A stretch of 50,441 bases of DNA from JBBSHJ01 sp038253135 (GTDB lineage: Bacteria > Actinomycetota > Actinomycetes > Mycobacteriales > QHCD01): positions 1-50,441 of the forward strand of contig JBBSHJ010000011.1 in the NCBI GenBank assembly GCA_038253135.1, given 5' to 3'. How positions within the stretch are numbered: the first letter of the stretch is position 1; the number at the start of each line of letters is the position of its first letter. The notes beneath the pieces are model-generated. The model searched no databases, was not told the DNA's origin, and saw only the letters and a program-made list of their open reading frames with translations. This document shows, piece by piece, positions 1-8,406 of the stretch. The translations under genes were made by a program, and so were the position numbers.

Positions 1-24
1 CCAGATCAGACGTGTCACGCTCAT
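1..24 (-). CDS. Start of a gene in the Tad cluster (partial)
   Basis: Only the first eight codons (MSVTRLIW) are inside the window; the gene runs off the left edge. The start is supported by a GGGAGG ribosome-binding site about 7 bases upstream of the ATG, and by its position just after tadC on the same strand. In Tad loci this slot is usually taken by a small Flp pilin or a TadE-like pseudopilin, but eight residues do not allow a call. Confidence 0.6.
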
Positions 25-53
25 TGTTTTACCTCCCTGTCGATGAGGCTGGC

Positions 54-1001
54 TCATCGAGCCAGTTGAACAATGCTGATGAAACCCGGATACAACGCAA
101 AGACGACGGTGACCGGCAGGACGAGGAAAACCACCGGGACCATCATGGCGATTTCCTTCCGGCCACCTGCTTCGAGCAGCGACCGCTTGCCCGCCTCGCG
201 CACGTCGGCGGCCTGGGCGCGGAGTACGTCGGCCAGCGGCGTACCGCGCTCGATCGCAACGACCAAGCCGTCGATGAAGCGGCTCACTTCGTCGACCTGG
301 ATGCGGTCGGCGAATCCCTGCAGCGCGTCGGCGAGCGGCAGCCCGGCCCGCGAGCGCGCCAAGGCATCGGCCAGGTCGTGCGTCAGCTCGCCGCGGGTCA
401 GCCGGCACACCCGCTCGATCGCACCGACCGGTCCTTCTCCGGCCGCGACGGCGAGCGCCAACAGCTCGGCTATGACCGGGAACTCCGAGCGAATCGCCTG
501 CTCGCGCCGGGACACCTCGTTGCTCAGCCACCAGTCTCGGCCGAGCACGCCGCCGAGCAATCCGCCGCTGCACAACACCAGCGCCGCCAACAGATTGAAC
601 CGGCCTTGCCCGAGGGTGACGATCCCGGCCAGGATCACGCCGCCGATCAGGCCGAGTGCGCCCCACAACACCTGCTCGATGCGGAATTCCTCGACCGTCA
701 TGCTCCGGCCCAGCACGTCGAGGCGCCGCCGCACCGCTGATCGACCGCCGAGAATCCGGTCCACCGCCCGCGTCAGATCCCCTAGCAACGGACCGAGCAC
801 CGTGCGGACCGCGGCCAATAGGCCGTGCCGGACGACAGGATCCGGTGTCAGCAATCGGGACGGGCGTGGAGCATCGCGCAGGTAGGGCGACAGCCGGTCA
901 TCCAGCCGGATCGGTCGCATCGGCGGGGAAGCGGCGATCGCGATCAGCAATCCGAACGCCGCCAGCAGGCCGAGCACGGCGCCGACCAGGGTGGGGCTCA
1001 C
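54..1001 (-). CDS. tadC: TadC-like type II/IV secretion inner-membrane protein
   Basis: A 315-residue GspF/TadC-family membrane protein, the second inner-membrane platform subunit of a Tad (Flp) pilus. An N-terminal membrane segment is visible at about residues 5-25, a membrane pair near 110-155, a soluble helical domain with the family-typical stretch EFPVIAELLALAVAAGEGP, and a C-terminal hydrophobic segment (MMVPVVFLVLPVTVVFALYPG). The start is a GTG preceded by GAGGAGG. That Shine-Dalgarno lies inside the first unit of a tandem repeat, which is unusual. It follows tadA and tadB on the same strand. It probably acts with TadB to couple the TadA ATPase to pilus extrusion. Confidence 0.88.
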   Translation of the reverse strand: MSPTLVGAVLGLLAAFGLLIAIAASPPMRPIRLDDRLSPYLRDAPRPSRLLTPDPVVRHGLLAAVRTVLGPLLGDLTRAVDRILGGRSAVRRRLDVLGRSMTVEEFRIEQVLWGALGLIGGVILAGIVTLGQGRFNLLAALVLCSGGLLGGVLGRDWWLSNEVSRREQAIRSEFPVIAELLALAVAAGEGPVGAIERVCRLTRGELTHDLADALARSRAGLPLADALQGFADRIQVDEVSRFIDGLVVAIERGTPLADVLRAQAADVREAGKRSLLEAGGRKEIAMMVPVVFLVLPVTVVFALYPGFISIVQLAR

Positions 1002-1004
1002 CTG

Positions 1005-1238
1005 GCGCGACCTCCTCGATCGCTGCGCGCCCCGCCCGTACCTCGCTCGGGTGCTCGCTCCCTCGTCAGTCGACGCCCTATCCCCGCGCGACCTCCTCGA
1101 TCGCTGCGCGCCCCGCCCGTACCTCGCTCGGGTGCTCGCTCCCTCGTCAGTCGACGCCCTATCCCCGCGCGACCTCCTCGATCGCTGCGCGCCTCGCTCG
1201 TACCTCGCTCGGGTGCTCGCTCCCTCGTCAGTCGACGC
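1005..1238. repeat. 81-bp tandem repeat, about 2.9 copies, between tadB and tadC
   Basis: Units begin at 1005, 1086 and 1167, each opening with GCGCGACCTCCTCGATCGCT; the period is exactly 81 bp and the copies are nearly identical (the third has small changes around 1190-1200). The array fills the gap between tadB and tadC. Read on the minus strand, each unit carries the GAGGAGG that serves as the ribosome-binding site of tadC. The period is a multiple of three and one minus-strand frame stays open through the whole array, giving a 27-residue repeating peptide rich in Arg and Gly. There is no sign that this peptide is a real product. Confidence 0.95.
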
Positions 1239-1239
1239 T

Positions 1240-2097
1240 TCACCGCAGCACCCGTCCCTCGCTCGGCAGCCGGCCGAGCCGGACCATCATCCGGTAGGCG
1301 AAGACGCACACGATGGCGCCGCCGGCGAGCACGAGCGTGCCACCGGGGCTGTCATACGCCTGCAGCGTCGTCGTTTGGGTGCCGAGCAGGATCAGGATGA
1401 GCCACGGCGCGGCGACCGCGAGACGTGCGGCATTGACCGTCCAACTCTGCCGGGCCTCCAGCTCGGCGCGGGTCCGGGCGTCCTCGCGCAGGAATGCCGA
1501 AAGGGTGCGCAATACCTGACCGAGGTCGGTCCCGCCGACCTCGCGCGCGATGCGGAGCGTCTCGCAGATGCGGTCCGCGACGGGATCGGCCAGCCGGTCC
1601 TTGAGCCGATCGAGGCATTCCATGAATCGGCCGATCGCGCGGTAATCGGCGCCGAATTGCTGGAACGGACCGCGGAGCGTTTCCGGCCCGCGATTGCCGA
1701 TCGACGAGAGCGCTTCCGGAAGCGAGAGCCCGGCGCGGATGCCGCTGGCCAGATTGTCAACGACCTCGGCCCACACATCGCGAAGTTCGGTCGTACGACG
1801 ATTGCGCAGCCGCACCACGACGGCGTACGGCGCCAGCGAGGCCATCAACCCGAAACAGATCGCGATGGTGAGCGTCGAGGTCGCCAGCAGGATGAGCAGA
1901 AAGGCGAGAAATCCCGCGCCGATCTGCATGAAGAGGAGCTGCGCCGACGAGACGCTGGCGATGCCGGCCTGGCGCAGCAACTCGGTGCGCTTCATCGTGA
2001 ACGTGCTGGCCTTTTGAGCCCGAGCGGGTTTGCGCGGTCCGCTGCGCCAGATCAACAGGAGCCCGAGGCCGAAGACGAGACCGAGCAGCGCGCCCAT
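1240..2097 (-). CDS. tadB: TadB-like type II/IV secretion inner-membrane protein
   Basis: A 285-residue TadB/GspF-family protein that forms the membrane platform of the Tad pilus with TadC. It has an N-terminal membrane segment (residues 1-17), a membrane pair near 55-95, a cytoplasmic helical domain with the conserved run LASGIRAGLSLPEAL, and two C-terminal hydrophobic segments near 215-265. The ATG lies one base after the tadA stop codon, so the two genes are surely co-transcribed and probably translationally coupled. Downstream, the 81-bp repeat array separates it from tadC. Length and topology are normal for the family. Confidence 0.88.
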   Translation of the reverse strand: MGALLGLVFGLGLLLIWRSGPRKPARAQKASTFTMKRTELLRQAGIASVSSAQLLFMQIGAGFLAFLLILLATSTLTIAICFGLMASLAPYAVVVRLRNRRTTELRDVWAEVVDNLASGIRAGLSLPEALSSIGNRGPETLRGPFQQFGADYRAIGRFMECLDRLKDRLADPVADRICETLRIAREVGGTDLGQVLRTLSAFLREDARTRAELEARQSWTVNAARLAVAAPWLILILLGTQTTTLQAYDSPGGTLVLAGGAIVCVFAYRMMVRLGRLPSEGRVLR

Positions 2098-2098
2098 C

Positions 2099-3337
2099 TC
2101 AATACTCCGGCTCGGTGTGCTCGTTCAGCAACCGAGCCAGGTCGACTCGCTGCTCGAATCGCTCGGCATGCGGCGGGTAGCCGTCCGCCCGCACCAACCG
2201 ACCGCCGCGATGGGCGAATATCTCAGCGGTCTCGACAACGGATCCCTCGGCGCGCCCCGAGAGTGCGAGGATCTCACGCACCCGCCGCCGACCGTGGTGA
2301 TCGGTGGCAATGTGCACGACCAGATCGACGCTGGCCGCGACCGTCGGTACGACGAACGCGTGCCCGACATTCTCTCCCGCCAGCAGCGGCAGCGTGCACA
2401 TCTTGACCACCGCCTCACGGGCAGAATTGGCGTGGATGCTGCACATGCCGGGCAGCCCGCTGTTCAGGGCGATGAGAAGGTCGAGGCATTCCTCCTGACG
2501 CACCTCGCCGACGATGATCCGTGACGGCCGCATGCGGAGGGCTTCCTTGACCAGGCGGCGGAGCGGTATCTCCCCGGTGCCCTCCAGGCTGGCCTGCCGG
2601 GTCTGCATGGAAACGACGTCGGGCAGCCGCACCTGAAGTTCGAAGACTTCTTCGCACGTGACGACGCGCTCGCGGGCGGGAATGGCAGCGCACAGGCAAT
2701 TCAACAGCGTGGTCTTGCCGGCCTGGGTGCCCCCGGACACGATCACGTTGAGACCGGCCGCGACCGCCGCTTCCAGGAACCGGACCGCGTGCGCCGTGAT
2801 CGTGCCGAAGGTGACCAGATCCTCGAGGGTGGCCGCGTGCAGCACGAATTTGCGGATGTTGACGGCCATGTGGCGGCGGGTGATGTCCGGGATCACGACG
2901 TGCAGCCGGCTCCCGTCGGGCAGCATCGAGTCGACGAAGGGTGTCGACAGATCGATCCGGCGCCCGGAGCTGCGCAGCATCCGCTCGACGAGATCACGCA
3001 CCTGCGCCTGACTCAGGATGGTCGTCGTCAGCTCGGACCGGCCGGCCCGGGCGATGAAGACCTTCCCGGGTTCGTTGACCCAGACCTCCTCGATCTCCGG
3101 GTCGTCGAGGTACTTCTGCAGGGGCCCGAATCCGGCGACCGCATCGAGGACATCCCGCGAGGCGGCGTGCGCATCGCCGAGCGGCGGCAGCGACGACGTC
3201 ATCGCCCGGTCCTCGTAATCGGCGATGACCTCCGCGACCAGCGCGCGCATGCGGTCCTGCTGGCTCGACGGGTCGATCTCGCGGCGGCGTACCAGCTCAC
3301 GCACGTCGGCCTCGATCAGATCGCTGGCACTCGCCAT
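2099..3337 (-). CDS. tadA: TadA/CpaF-family secretion ATPase
   Basis: A 412-residue type II/IV secretion ATPase that would power assembly of a Flp/Tad pilus from the cytoplasmic face. The Walker A motif GGTQAGKT sits at about residues 202-209. A Walker B-like stretch (PSRIIVGEVRQEE) follows at about 271-283, together with the family motif GMCSIHANS near 298-305. The N-terminal domain shows the CpaF-typical EIEEVWVNEPGKVFI segment near 81-95. Its ATG is preceded by a GGGGGTGA sequence. It is the first gene of the visible operon tadA-tadB-tadC. A TadZ/CpaE gene, often upstream, is absent; the divergent neighbour is a peptidase. Confidence 0.92.
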   Translation of the reverse strand: MASASDLIEADVRELVRRREIDPSSQQDRMRALVAEVIADYEDRAMTSSLPPLGDAHAASRDVLDAVAGFGPLQKYLDDPEIEEVWVNEPGKVFIARAGRSELTTTILSQAQVRDLVERMLRSSGRRIDLSTPFVDSMLPDGSRLHVVIPDITRRHMAVNIRKFVLHAATLEDLVTFGTITAHAVRFLEAAVAAGLNVIVSGGTQAGKTTLLNCLCAAIPARERVVTCEEVFELQVRLPDVVSMQTRQASLEGTGEIPLRRLVKEALRMRPSRIIVGEVRQEECLDLLIALNSGLPGMCSIHANSAREAVVKMCTLPLLAGENVGHAFVVPTVAASVDLVVHIATDHHGRRRVREILALSGRAEGSVVETAEIFAHRGGRLVRADGYPPHAERFEQRVDLARLLNEHTEPEY

Positions 3338-3433
3338 GTCACCCCCAGCCGGACGCGGCTGATTCAGCTCGGCCCGACGGCAAGCCGGGCCGCTCTCGTG
3401 CTGGCGGGATCGTAAAGCAAGATTTACGCCAGC

Positions 3434-3477
3434 GCGACGGGCGTCGCCCGAATGCCTGTGGATAACCCGTCACGGGT
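3434..3477. promoter_or_regulatory. Two short dyads in the tadA / sedolisin divergent region
   Basis: The 188-bp gap between the divergent tadA and sedolisin genes holds two perfect inverted repeats: GCGAC-GGGC-GTCGC at 3434-3447 and ACCCGT-C-ACGGGT at 3465-3477. The second lies 48 bases before the peptidase ATG and has the form of a small operator. Function is inferred from position only. Confidence 0.4.
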
Positions 3478-3525
3478 GGGGCAGGGGCTTTCGCCGGGTC
3501 GGTACGACGGAGTAGACCGAGCACC

Positions 3526-5112
3526 ATGACAGATCCCGGACCCACAGGCGCCGAACCGACCGATGCCGCACCGACTCCCCGCCTCGTCCCGTTGCCCGGC
3601 AGCGCGCGTTCGAACGCCGCCGATCAGCATCCAACCAACACCGTCCCGCCGGAGACGCCGGTCGAAATCACCGTCGTGCTGCGCCGGCGCGGCGAGCGAC
3701 CGGCCGACGTCGCCCCGATGCCGGCCGACGACTACGCGGCCGCCTACGGCGCCGACCCGGCCGACGTCGATGCCGCCACGCAGTCCCTGACCCGCCACGG
3801 GCTGCGGGTCATCGCGGCCGACGCGGCGTCCAGACGGATCCGTGTTGGCGGCACCGCCGCCGCGATGGGCCGGGTCTTCGGTACGACGCTCGGCGCCGTC
3901 AATGGCTGCACGCCCGGTCGGCGGCGCAGCGGCGGGCTGAGCATCCCGGCCGAGCTCGAGGGCATCGTCACCGCCGTGCTCGGTCTCGACGACCGGCCGC
4001 AGACGCGGGCCCGTTTTCAGATCGCCCCAGCCGCCATGACCACGGCCAGCTACACACCGGTCGAGCTCGGCACCGTCTACAAGTTCCCCACCAACACCGA
4101 TGGCACCGGCCAAAGCATCGCCATCCTCGAGCTCGGCGGCGGCTACACCCAGGCCGACCTCGACACCTATTTCACCGGCCTCGGGCTGGCCGCACCGACG
4201 GTGACGGCGGTCGGCGTCGACGGTGCCGGCAACACGCCCGAGAACGACCCCAACGGGCCCGACGGCGAGGTGCTGCTCGACATCGAGGTCGCCGGCGCGC
4301 TGGCGCCCAAGGCGGCGATCGCGGTGTATTTCGCGCCCAACACCGACGCGGGGTTCCTCGACGCCCTCAGCCAGGCCGCCCATGCCTCCCCGACTCCCGC
4401 GGCCATCAGCATCAGCTGGGGTCAGAGCGAGGACGCCTGGACCGGGCAGGCCCGCACCGCCTTCGATGACGCGCTCGCCGATGCCGCCGGCCTCGGCGCT
4501 ACCGTCACCGCGGCCGCGGGCGACGACGGGAGCACCGACCGCGGCACGGACGCCCAGCCGCACGCCGACTTCCCCGCCTCGAGCCCGCACGCGCTCGGCT
4601 GCGGCGGCACCACCCTCGACGCCTCCGGCGCCACGATCACCAGCGAGACGGTGTGGAACGGCGGCAGCGCCGGCGGCTCGACCGGCGGCGGCATCAGCGA
4701 CGTCTTCCCGCTCCCCGACTGGCAGCAGAGCGCCGGGGTGCCCAACCGCGTCGGCGGCGGCCCGGGACGCGGCGTACCGGACGTCGCGGCGGTCGCCGAC
4801 CCGCGGACCGGATACAAGGTCCGCGTCGACGGCACCGACCTCGTCATCGGCGGCACCAGCGCCGTCGCCCCGCTGTGGGCGGCGCTGCTCGCCCGGCTCG
4901 CGCAAGCGACCGGCACGCCGCTCGGCCTGGCGCAGACCCGGCTCTACGCCGCCGCGCGGGCCGGCACGGCGACGCCCGGCTTCCGCGACATCAGCCAGGG
5001 CAACAACGGAGCGTACGACGCGGTGACCGGCTGGGACCCGTGCACCGGTCTCGGCGTGCCCGACGGCGAGGCGCTGCTCGCGGCGCTGACCGGCATGGGC
5101 ACCGACGGGTAA
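3526..5112 (+). CDS. Sedolisin-family (S53) serine-carboxyl peptidase
   Basis: A 528-residue S53 peptidase (kumamolisin/sedolisin type), an acid-active endopeptidase made as a proenzyme. Residues about 45-160 are the pro-kumamolisin activation domain; the catalytic domain follows. The catalytic Glu and Asp are E248 and D252 in GEVLLD, the oxyanion Asp is D333 in AAGDDGS, and the Ser is S445 in GGTSAVAP; these spacings match the family. The C-terminal calcium site is visible in GWDPCTGLGVPDGEALL. No signal peptide is evident: the N-terminus is Pro/Ala/Thr-rich and hydrophilic, so export, if any, would need another start or a non-classical route. It stands alone and is divergent from tadA. Confidence 0.93.
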   Translation: MTDPGPTGAEPTDAAPTPRLVPLPGSARSNAADQHPTNTVPPETPVEITVVLRRRGERPADVAPMPADDYAAAYGADPADVDAATQSLTRHGLRVIAADAASRRIRVGGTAAAMGRVFGTTLGAVNGCTPGRRRSGGLSIPAELEGIVTAVLGLDDRPQTRARFQIAPAAMTTASYTPVELGTVYKFPTNTDGTGQSIAILELGGGYTQADLDTYFTGLGLAAPTVTAVGVDGAGNTPENDPNGPDGEVLLDIEVAGALAPKAAIAVYFAPNTDAGFLDALSQAAHASPTPAAISISWGQSEDAWTGQARTAFDDALADAAGLGATVTAAAGDDGSTDRGTDAQPHADFPASSPHALGCGGTTLDASGATITSETVWNGGSAGGSTGGGISDVFPLPDWQQSAGVPNRVGGGPGRGVPDVAAVADPRTGYKVRVDGTDLVIGGTSAVAPLWAALLARLAQATGTPLGLAQTRLYAAARAGTATPGFRDISQGNNGAYDAVTGWDPCTGLGVPDGEALLAALTGMGTDG

Positions 5113-5192
5113 CGGCGGCACCGCCGGGCTCAGCGGGGCGCGGCCCGGCCGGATGCTGCTGGTGCCGTAGCCCGGCCCCTACGCTGGCCGCC

Positions 5193-5453
5193 ATGACCTG
5201 GTGGATGTGGACGATCGTGATCGTGCTGCTCGCGATCCTCGCCGCGCAGATCCTCGCCCGCCGGTCGCTGCGGCCGGGCGTCGATCCGACGAAGGTCCGC
5301 CTCGATCCCGAGTATGTCGCGCACCTGCGCGAGCTCGCCACGCACGGGCAGCCGATCAGGGCGATCGCCGAGCTGCGCAAGCAGACCGGGATCGGGTTGG
5401 CCGACGCGAAGCGGATGGTCGACCGGATGAGTGCCGGCGGCCCGCGTGAGTGA
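5193..5453 (+). CDS. Membrane mini-protein with a ribosomal L7/L12 C-terminal-like domain
   Basis: An 86-residue protein: a Trp-rich start and one membrane segment (MTWWMWTIVIVLLAILAAQI), a short basic linker, then a soluble region ending in RKQTGIGLADAKRMVDRM. That last part matches the helix-turn-helix end of the bL12 C-terminal domain, where the pattern (L)xEAKxLVD is typical. Such membrane-tethered L12-like proteins occur in actinobacteria with no established role. The ATG is the first one followed by a hydrophobic segment. It has its own frame separate from the upstream peptidase and is convergent with the EamA gene. Confidence 0.8.
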   Translation: MTWWMWTIVIVLLAILAAQILARRSLRPGVDPTKVRLDPEYVAHLRELATHGQPIRAIAELRKQTGIGLADAKRMVDRMSAGGPRE

Positions 5454-5465
5454 GTGCTGCCGCGA

Positions 5466-6398
5466 TCAGACCGCCGGATCCGGTCGCGCCAGCCGCACAC
5501 TGGTCACGATCACGACCGCGGTCCCGACCAAGAGCACGCCGAGTCCCGCGGCCGACGAGGGCCCCGGCACCTGGTGCAGCCAGAGCGCGGCGATCAGCGA
5601 CGCCCCCGGCACCTCGAAGAGAATCGCCAGGCTCACGACGGTCGCGCTGGCCGAGCGCAGCACCAGGTTGACCAGCGAGTGGCCGAGCAGCTGGGCGCCC
5701 ACGGTCAGTCCGACGATCTTGGCCCAGGTCCCGGCGTCGTACCCGGCGAGGTGCTGGCGCCCGATCAGGCACGCGGCCAGCAGCAGCGCGGCGCAGGTCG
5801 AGTAGCAGATGCAGGTGTACGCCGTCGCCGTCGTGCCGGCGCGCACCGTGGAACCGACGCTCACGTAAGCCGCGGCGAGGGCGCCGCCGGCGAGGGCCAG
5901 CAGGTCACCGGCGAGTGCGCGAGCCGACACGTCGAGGTCGACGCCGGCGAGCAGCGCGGCGCCGGTGACCGCGACGCCGATGCCGAGCCAGACGGTGCGC
6001 GGGACCCGCTGCCCGGCCAGCCGGGCGAAGATCGCCGCCCAGACCGGCTGGACCGCGACCAGCGCGGTCGACGAGGCGACCGAGGTGAGCGACAGGCTGG
6101 GGATCCAGAGGCCGAAGTGGGCCGCGAGCAGCACCCCGGACAGCGCCGACAGCCGCCACGACCGGCCCGGCATCGCCCGGAACTCCGCCCGCCGGCGTAC
6201 CAGCGAGAACGGCAGCAGCACCGCGCTGGCCAGGCCGTTGCGCCAGAACGCGATGGCCAGCGGCGGGGCGGCCGCGGCGGCAATCAGGGGCCCGGACGTC
6301 GACAGCCCGACGAGAGCGACCGCGAGCAGCCCCGCGTCCAACGCCGGCGGCAACGCGCCGACGGCGGAGACCGGCCGGACCGGCTCAGCTGAGCTCAC
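5466..6398 (-). CDS. EamA/DMT-family transporter
   Basis: A 310-residue drug/metabolite transporter with about ten hydrophobic segments and two EamA repeats, probably a small-molecule exporter in the cytoplasmic membrane. Internal family features include AIAFWRNGLASAVLLPF in the first repeat and LVNLVLRSASATVVSLAILFEVPGASLIAALWL in the last third, given here only as short landmarks. The GTG start is chosen because a GGAAGGA ribosome-binding site precedes it and the family-typical first helix begins soon after; the open frame extends 51 codons further up without conserved content. Substrate cannot be told. It is convergent with the L12-like mini-gene. Confidence 0.87.
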   Translation of the reverse strand: MSSAEPVRPVSAVGALPPALDAGLLAVALVGLSTSGPLIAAAAAPPLAIAFWRNGLASAVLLPFSLVRRRAEFRAMPGRSWRLSALSGVLLAAHFGLWIPSLSLTSVASSTALVAVQPVWAAIFARLAGQRVPRTVWLGIGVAVTGAALLAGVDLDVSARALAGDLLALAGGALAAAYVSVGSTVRAGTTATAYTCICYSTCAALLLAACLIGRQHLAGYDAGTWAKIVGLTVGAQLLGHSLVNLVLRSASATVVSLAILFEVPGASLIAALWLHQVPGPSSAAGLGVLLVGTAVVIVTSVRLARPDPAV

Positions 6399-6662
6399 CC
6401 CGCGATCCTTCCAGCCCGCTCTTGCCGATCCCCCGGACGGGCCAAGGCCCGGCTCCGATCGCTGCGCGGGCTCGGCCCCCGCCGCTGTCCGCGAGCGCGC
6501 GGCGAAGGTTGGATGCGCCATGACCCTGCGCCGCTCGTGGAAGGAGCTCACCGCGATGTTCGCCGAGCTGATCGAGCGCCGGCGTACGACGCCCCGCGAG
6601 GATGTCGTTGGCCGGCTCGCCGGTCACGAGTCGAAGCGCGGTGCGCCGGTAACCTCATCGGT

Positions 6663-7904
6663 ATGGCGAGCAGGGTCTTCATCACGCGGCTGCGGGGCAT
6701 CGCCATCATCGACCCCCAGGGCGATCAGATCGGTCGACTGCACGACGTGATCGCCTCGACGGGCAGCGGCCGGACGCCGCCGCGGGCGCTTGGCTTGCTC
6801 GTCGATTTGCAGCATCGGCGCCGGATCTTCCTGCCCATGGGGCGAATGACCGCGGTTCGGTCCGACGCGATCGTCCTCGCGTCCGGCGCGGTCAACATGC
6901 GGCAGTTCGAGCAGCGCGCCGGCGAGCGGCTGGTGCTCGGCGAGCTGCTCGACCGCCGAGTCACGGTCGTCGAGTCCGGCGTGAGCGCCACCGTCGTGGA
7001 CCTGGCGATGGAGCAGTCACGGACCCGCGAGTGGGAGATCACGAGGGCCGCGATCCGGATCGGCGGTGCCGGCCGATTGGCCCGACGCGGCCATCTGCAG
7101 CAGGTCGACTGGGACGAGATCACCGGTCTGGCCGGCACCGAGACCGACCAGGGCACCGAGAGCATCCTCGCCGTGCTGTCCGACATGCGTCCCGCCGATG
7201 TCGCGCACGCGCTGCACGACATGCCGCCCAAGCGACGCGGCGAGGTCGCGGTCGCGCTCGACGACGAGCGGCTGGCCGACGTGCTGGAGGAGATGCCGGC
7301 CGACGACCAGGTGCAGGTCCTCGGACGCCTCGGCGACGAGCGGGCCGCCGACGTGCTCGAGGCGATGGATCCCGACGACGCCGCGGACCTGCTCGCCGTC
7401 CTGCCTGAACCGGACAAGGATCGGCTGCTCGAGGCCATGGAGCCGGACGAGGCAGGCCCGGTACGCCGACTGCTCACCTACGCCGACGACGTCGCCGGCG
7501 GCCTCATGACCACCGAGCCGGTGATCCTGCCGCCGGACGCCACGATCGCCGAGGCGCTGGCCCGGGTCCGGAATCCGGACCTGTCCCCCGCGCTGGCCAG
7601 CCAGGTCTATGTATGCCGCGCGCCGACCGAGACACCGACCGGACGCTTCCTCGGGGCGGCGCACATCCAGCGGCTGCTGCGCGAACCTCCCTCGACGCTC
7701 GTCAGCGGCGTCGTCGACGACCAGGTGCAGCCGCTCCGTCCGGATACGCCGCTGGCGGAGGTGACCCGCACGCTGGCTACCTACAACCTCGTAGCCGCGG
7801 CCGTCGTCGACGAGGCGAACCGGCTCGTCGGCGCGGTGACGGTCGACGACATCCTGGACGCTTTGCTGCCCCACGACTGGCGGGAGGAGGGCCGGCATGG
7901 CTGA
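6663..7904 (+). CDS. MgtE N-terminal / CBS-domain protein (Rv1232c-like)
   Basis: A 413-residue soluble protein. Residues about 1-165 look like two PRC-barrel-type beta domains. Residues about 170-270 are the MgtE N-terminal superhelical domain, with repeats such as LADVLEEMPADDQVQVLGRL and RAADVLEAMDPDDAADLLAVL. The C-terminal third is a CBS pair opening with GGLMTTEP and ending in VGAVTVDDILDALLPHDW. The membrane domain of true MgtE channels is missing, so this is a regulatory or sensor protein and not itself a channel. It overlaps the DUF1003 gene by 8 bp. The same pairing, followed by mrp, exists in mycobacteria (Rv1232c, Rv1231c, Rv1229c). The ATG at 6663 is chosen over a longer open frame lacking conserved content. 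Confidence 0.85.
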   Translation: MASRVFITRLRGIAIIDPQGDQIGRLHDVIASTGSGRTPPRALGLLVDLQHRRRIFLPMGRMTAVRSDAIVLASGAVNMRQFEQRAGERLVLGELLDRRVTVVESGVSATVVDLAMEQSRTREWEITRAAIRIGGAGRLARRGHLQQVDWDEITGLAGTETDQGTESILAVLSDMRPADVAHALHDMPPKRRGEVAVALDDERLADVLEEMPADDQVQVLGRLGDERAADVLEAMDPDDAADLLAVLPEPDKDRLLEAMEPDEAGPVRRLLTYADDVAGGLMTTEPVILPPDATIAEALARVRNPDLSPALASQVYVCRAPTETPTGRFLGAAHIQRLLREPPSTLVSGVVDDQVQPLRPDTPLAEVTRTLATYNLVAAAVVDEANRLVGAVTVDDILDALLPHDWREEGRHG

Positions 7905-8406
7905 GCGTCGCCGGCTCAGGCTGGACCAGCCGAAGGGAGCCGGCCGGCGATTTGCCTCGCCGATCGATGCCGAAACCTTTGGCCGATACTCCGAGCGGTT
8001 GGCCAGATTCTTCGGAACGGCGAGATACCTCGTCATCCAGACCGGCCTCGTGATCCTCTGGATCGCCGTCAACGTCTACCTCGGGCAGCACAGCGCCTTC
8101 GACAAATATCCGTTCATCCTGCTGAACCTCGCGTTTTCCACGCAGGCCGCCTATGCCGCTCCCCTGATTCTGCTGGCGCAAAACCGGCAGGCCGACCGTG
8201 ACAAGGTGTCGATCGAGCACGACCGCGCGCAGAACCAGCGATCCATCGCCGACATGGAATACCTCGCGCGTGAGGTAGCGGCGATCCGGATCGCGCTCGG
8301 CGACGTGGCGACACGCGACTTCGTCCGGTCGGAGATCGCCAAGCTGGCCACGGAGGCGAGCCGAGCCGACGAGGCCGAGCGCGCTCGATCATCGAATTCG
8401 ACGTAA
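7897..8406 (+). CDS. DUF1003 membrane protein
   Basis: A 169-residue DUF1003 protein with two membrane segments at about residues 45-65 and 72-95 (LVIQTGLVILWIAVNVYL and the FILLNLAFSTQAAYAAPLIL region). A charged C-terminal helix rich in Asp, Arg and Glu (QNRQADRDKVSIEHDRAQN) is typical of the family. Its ATG lies within the end of the MgtE-N gene (8-bp overlap), indicating coupled translation. DUF1003 proteins often accompany magnesium-transport-like proteins, but their role is unknown. Directly after its stop codon the conserved gene order breaks off. Confidence 0.88.
   Translation: MAERRRLRLDQPKGAGRRFASPIDAETFGRYSERLARFFGTARYLVIQTGLVILWIAVNVYLGQHSAFDKYPFILLNLAFSTQAAYAAPLILLAQNRQADRDKVSIEHDRAQNQRSIADMEYLAREVAAIRIALGDVATRDFVRSEIAKLATEASRADEAERARSSNST

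Noticed and set aside
998..1309. A 103-residue minus-strand protein through the 81-bp repeats
   Set aside because: It overlaps the end of tadB, is Arg/Gly-rich and has no recognisable domain; the open frame follows from the period being divisible by three.
3424..5121. A 565-codon minus-strand frame opposite the sedolisin
   Set aside because: Gly/Ala/Arg/Val-rich mirror of a gene that has all S53 catalytic residues; no independent support.
5113..5126. Hairpin CGGCGG-CA-CCGCCG after the sedolisin as a terminator
   Set aside because: The loop would be only two bases and such pairs are common by chance at this GC; no T tract.
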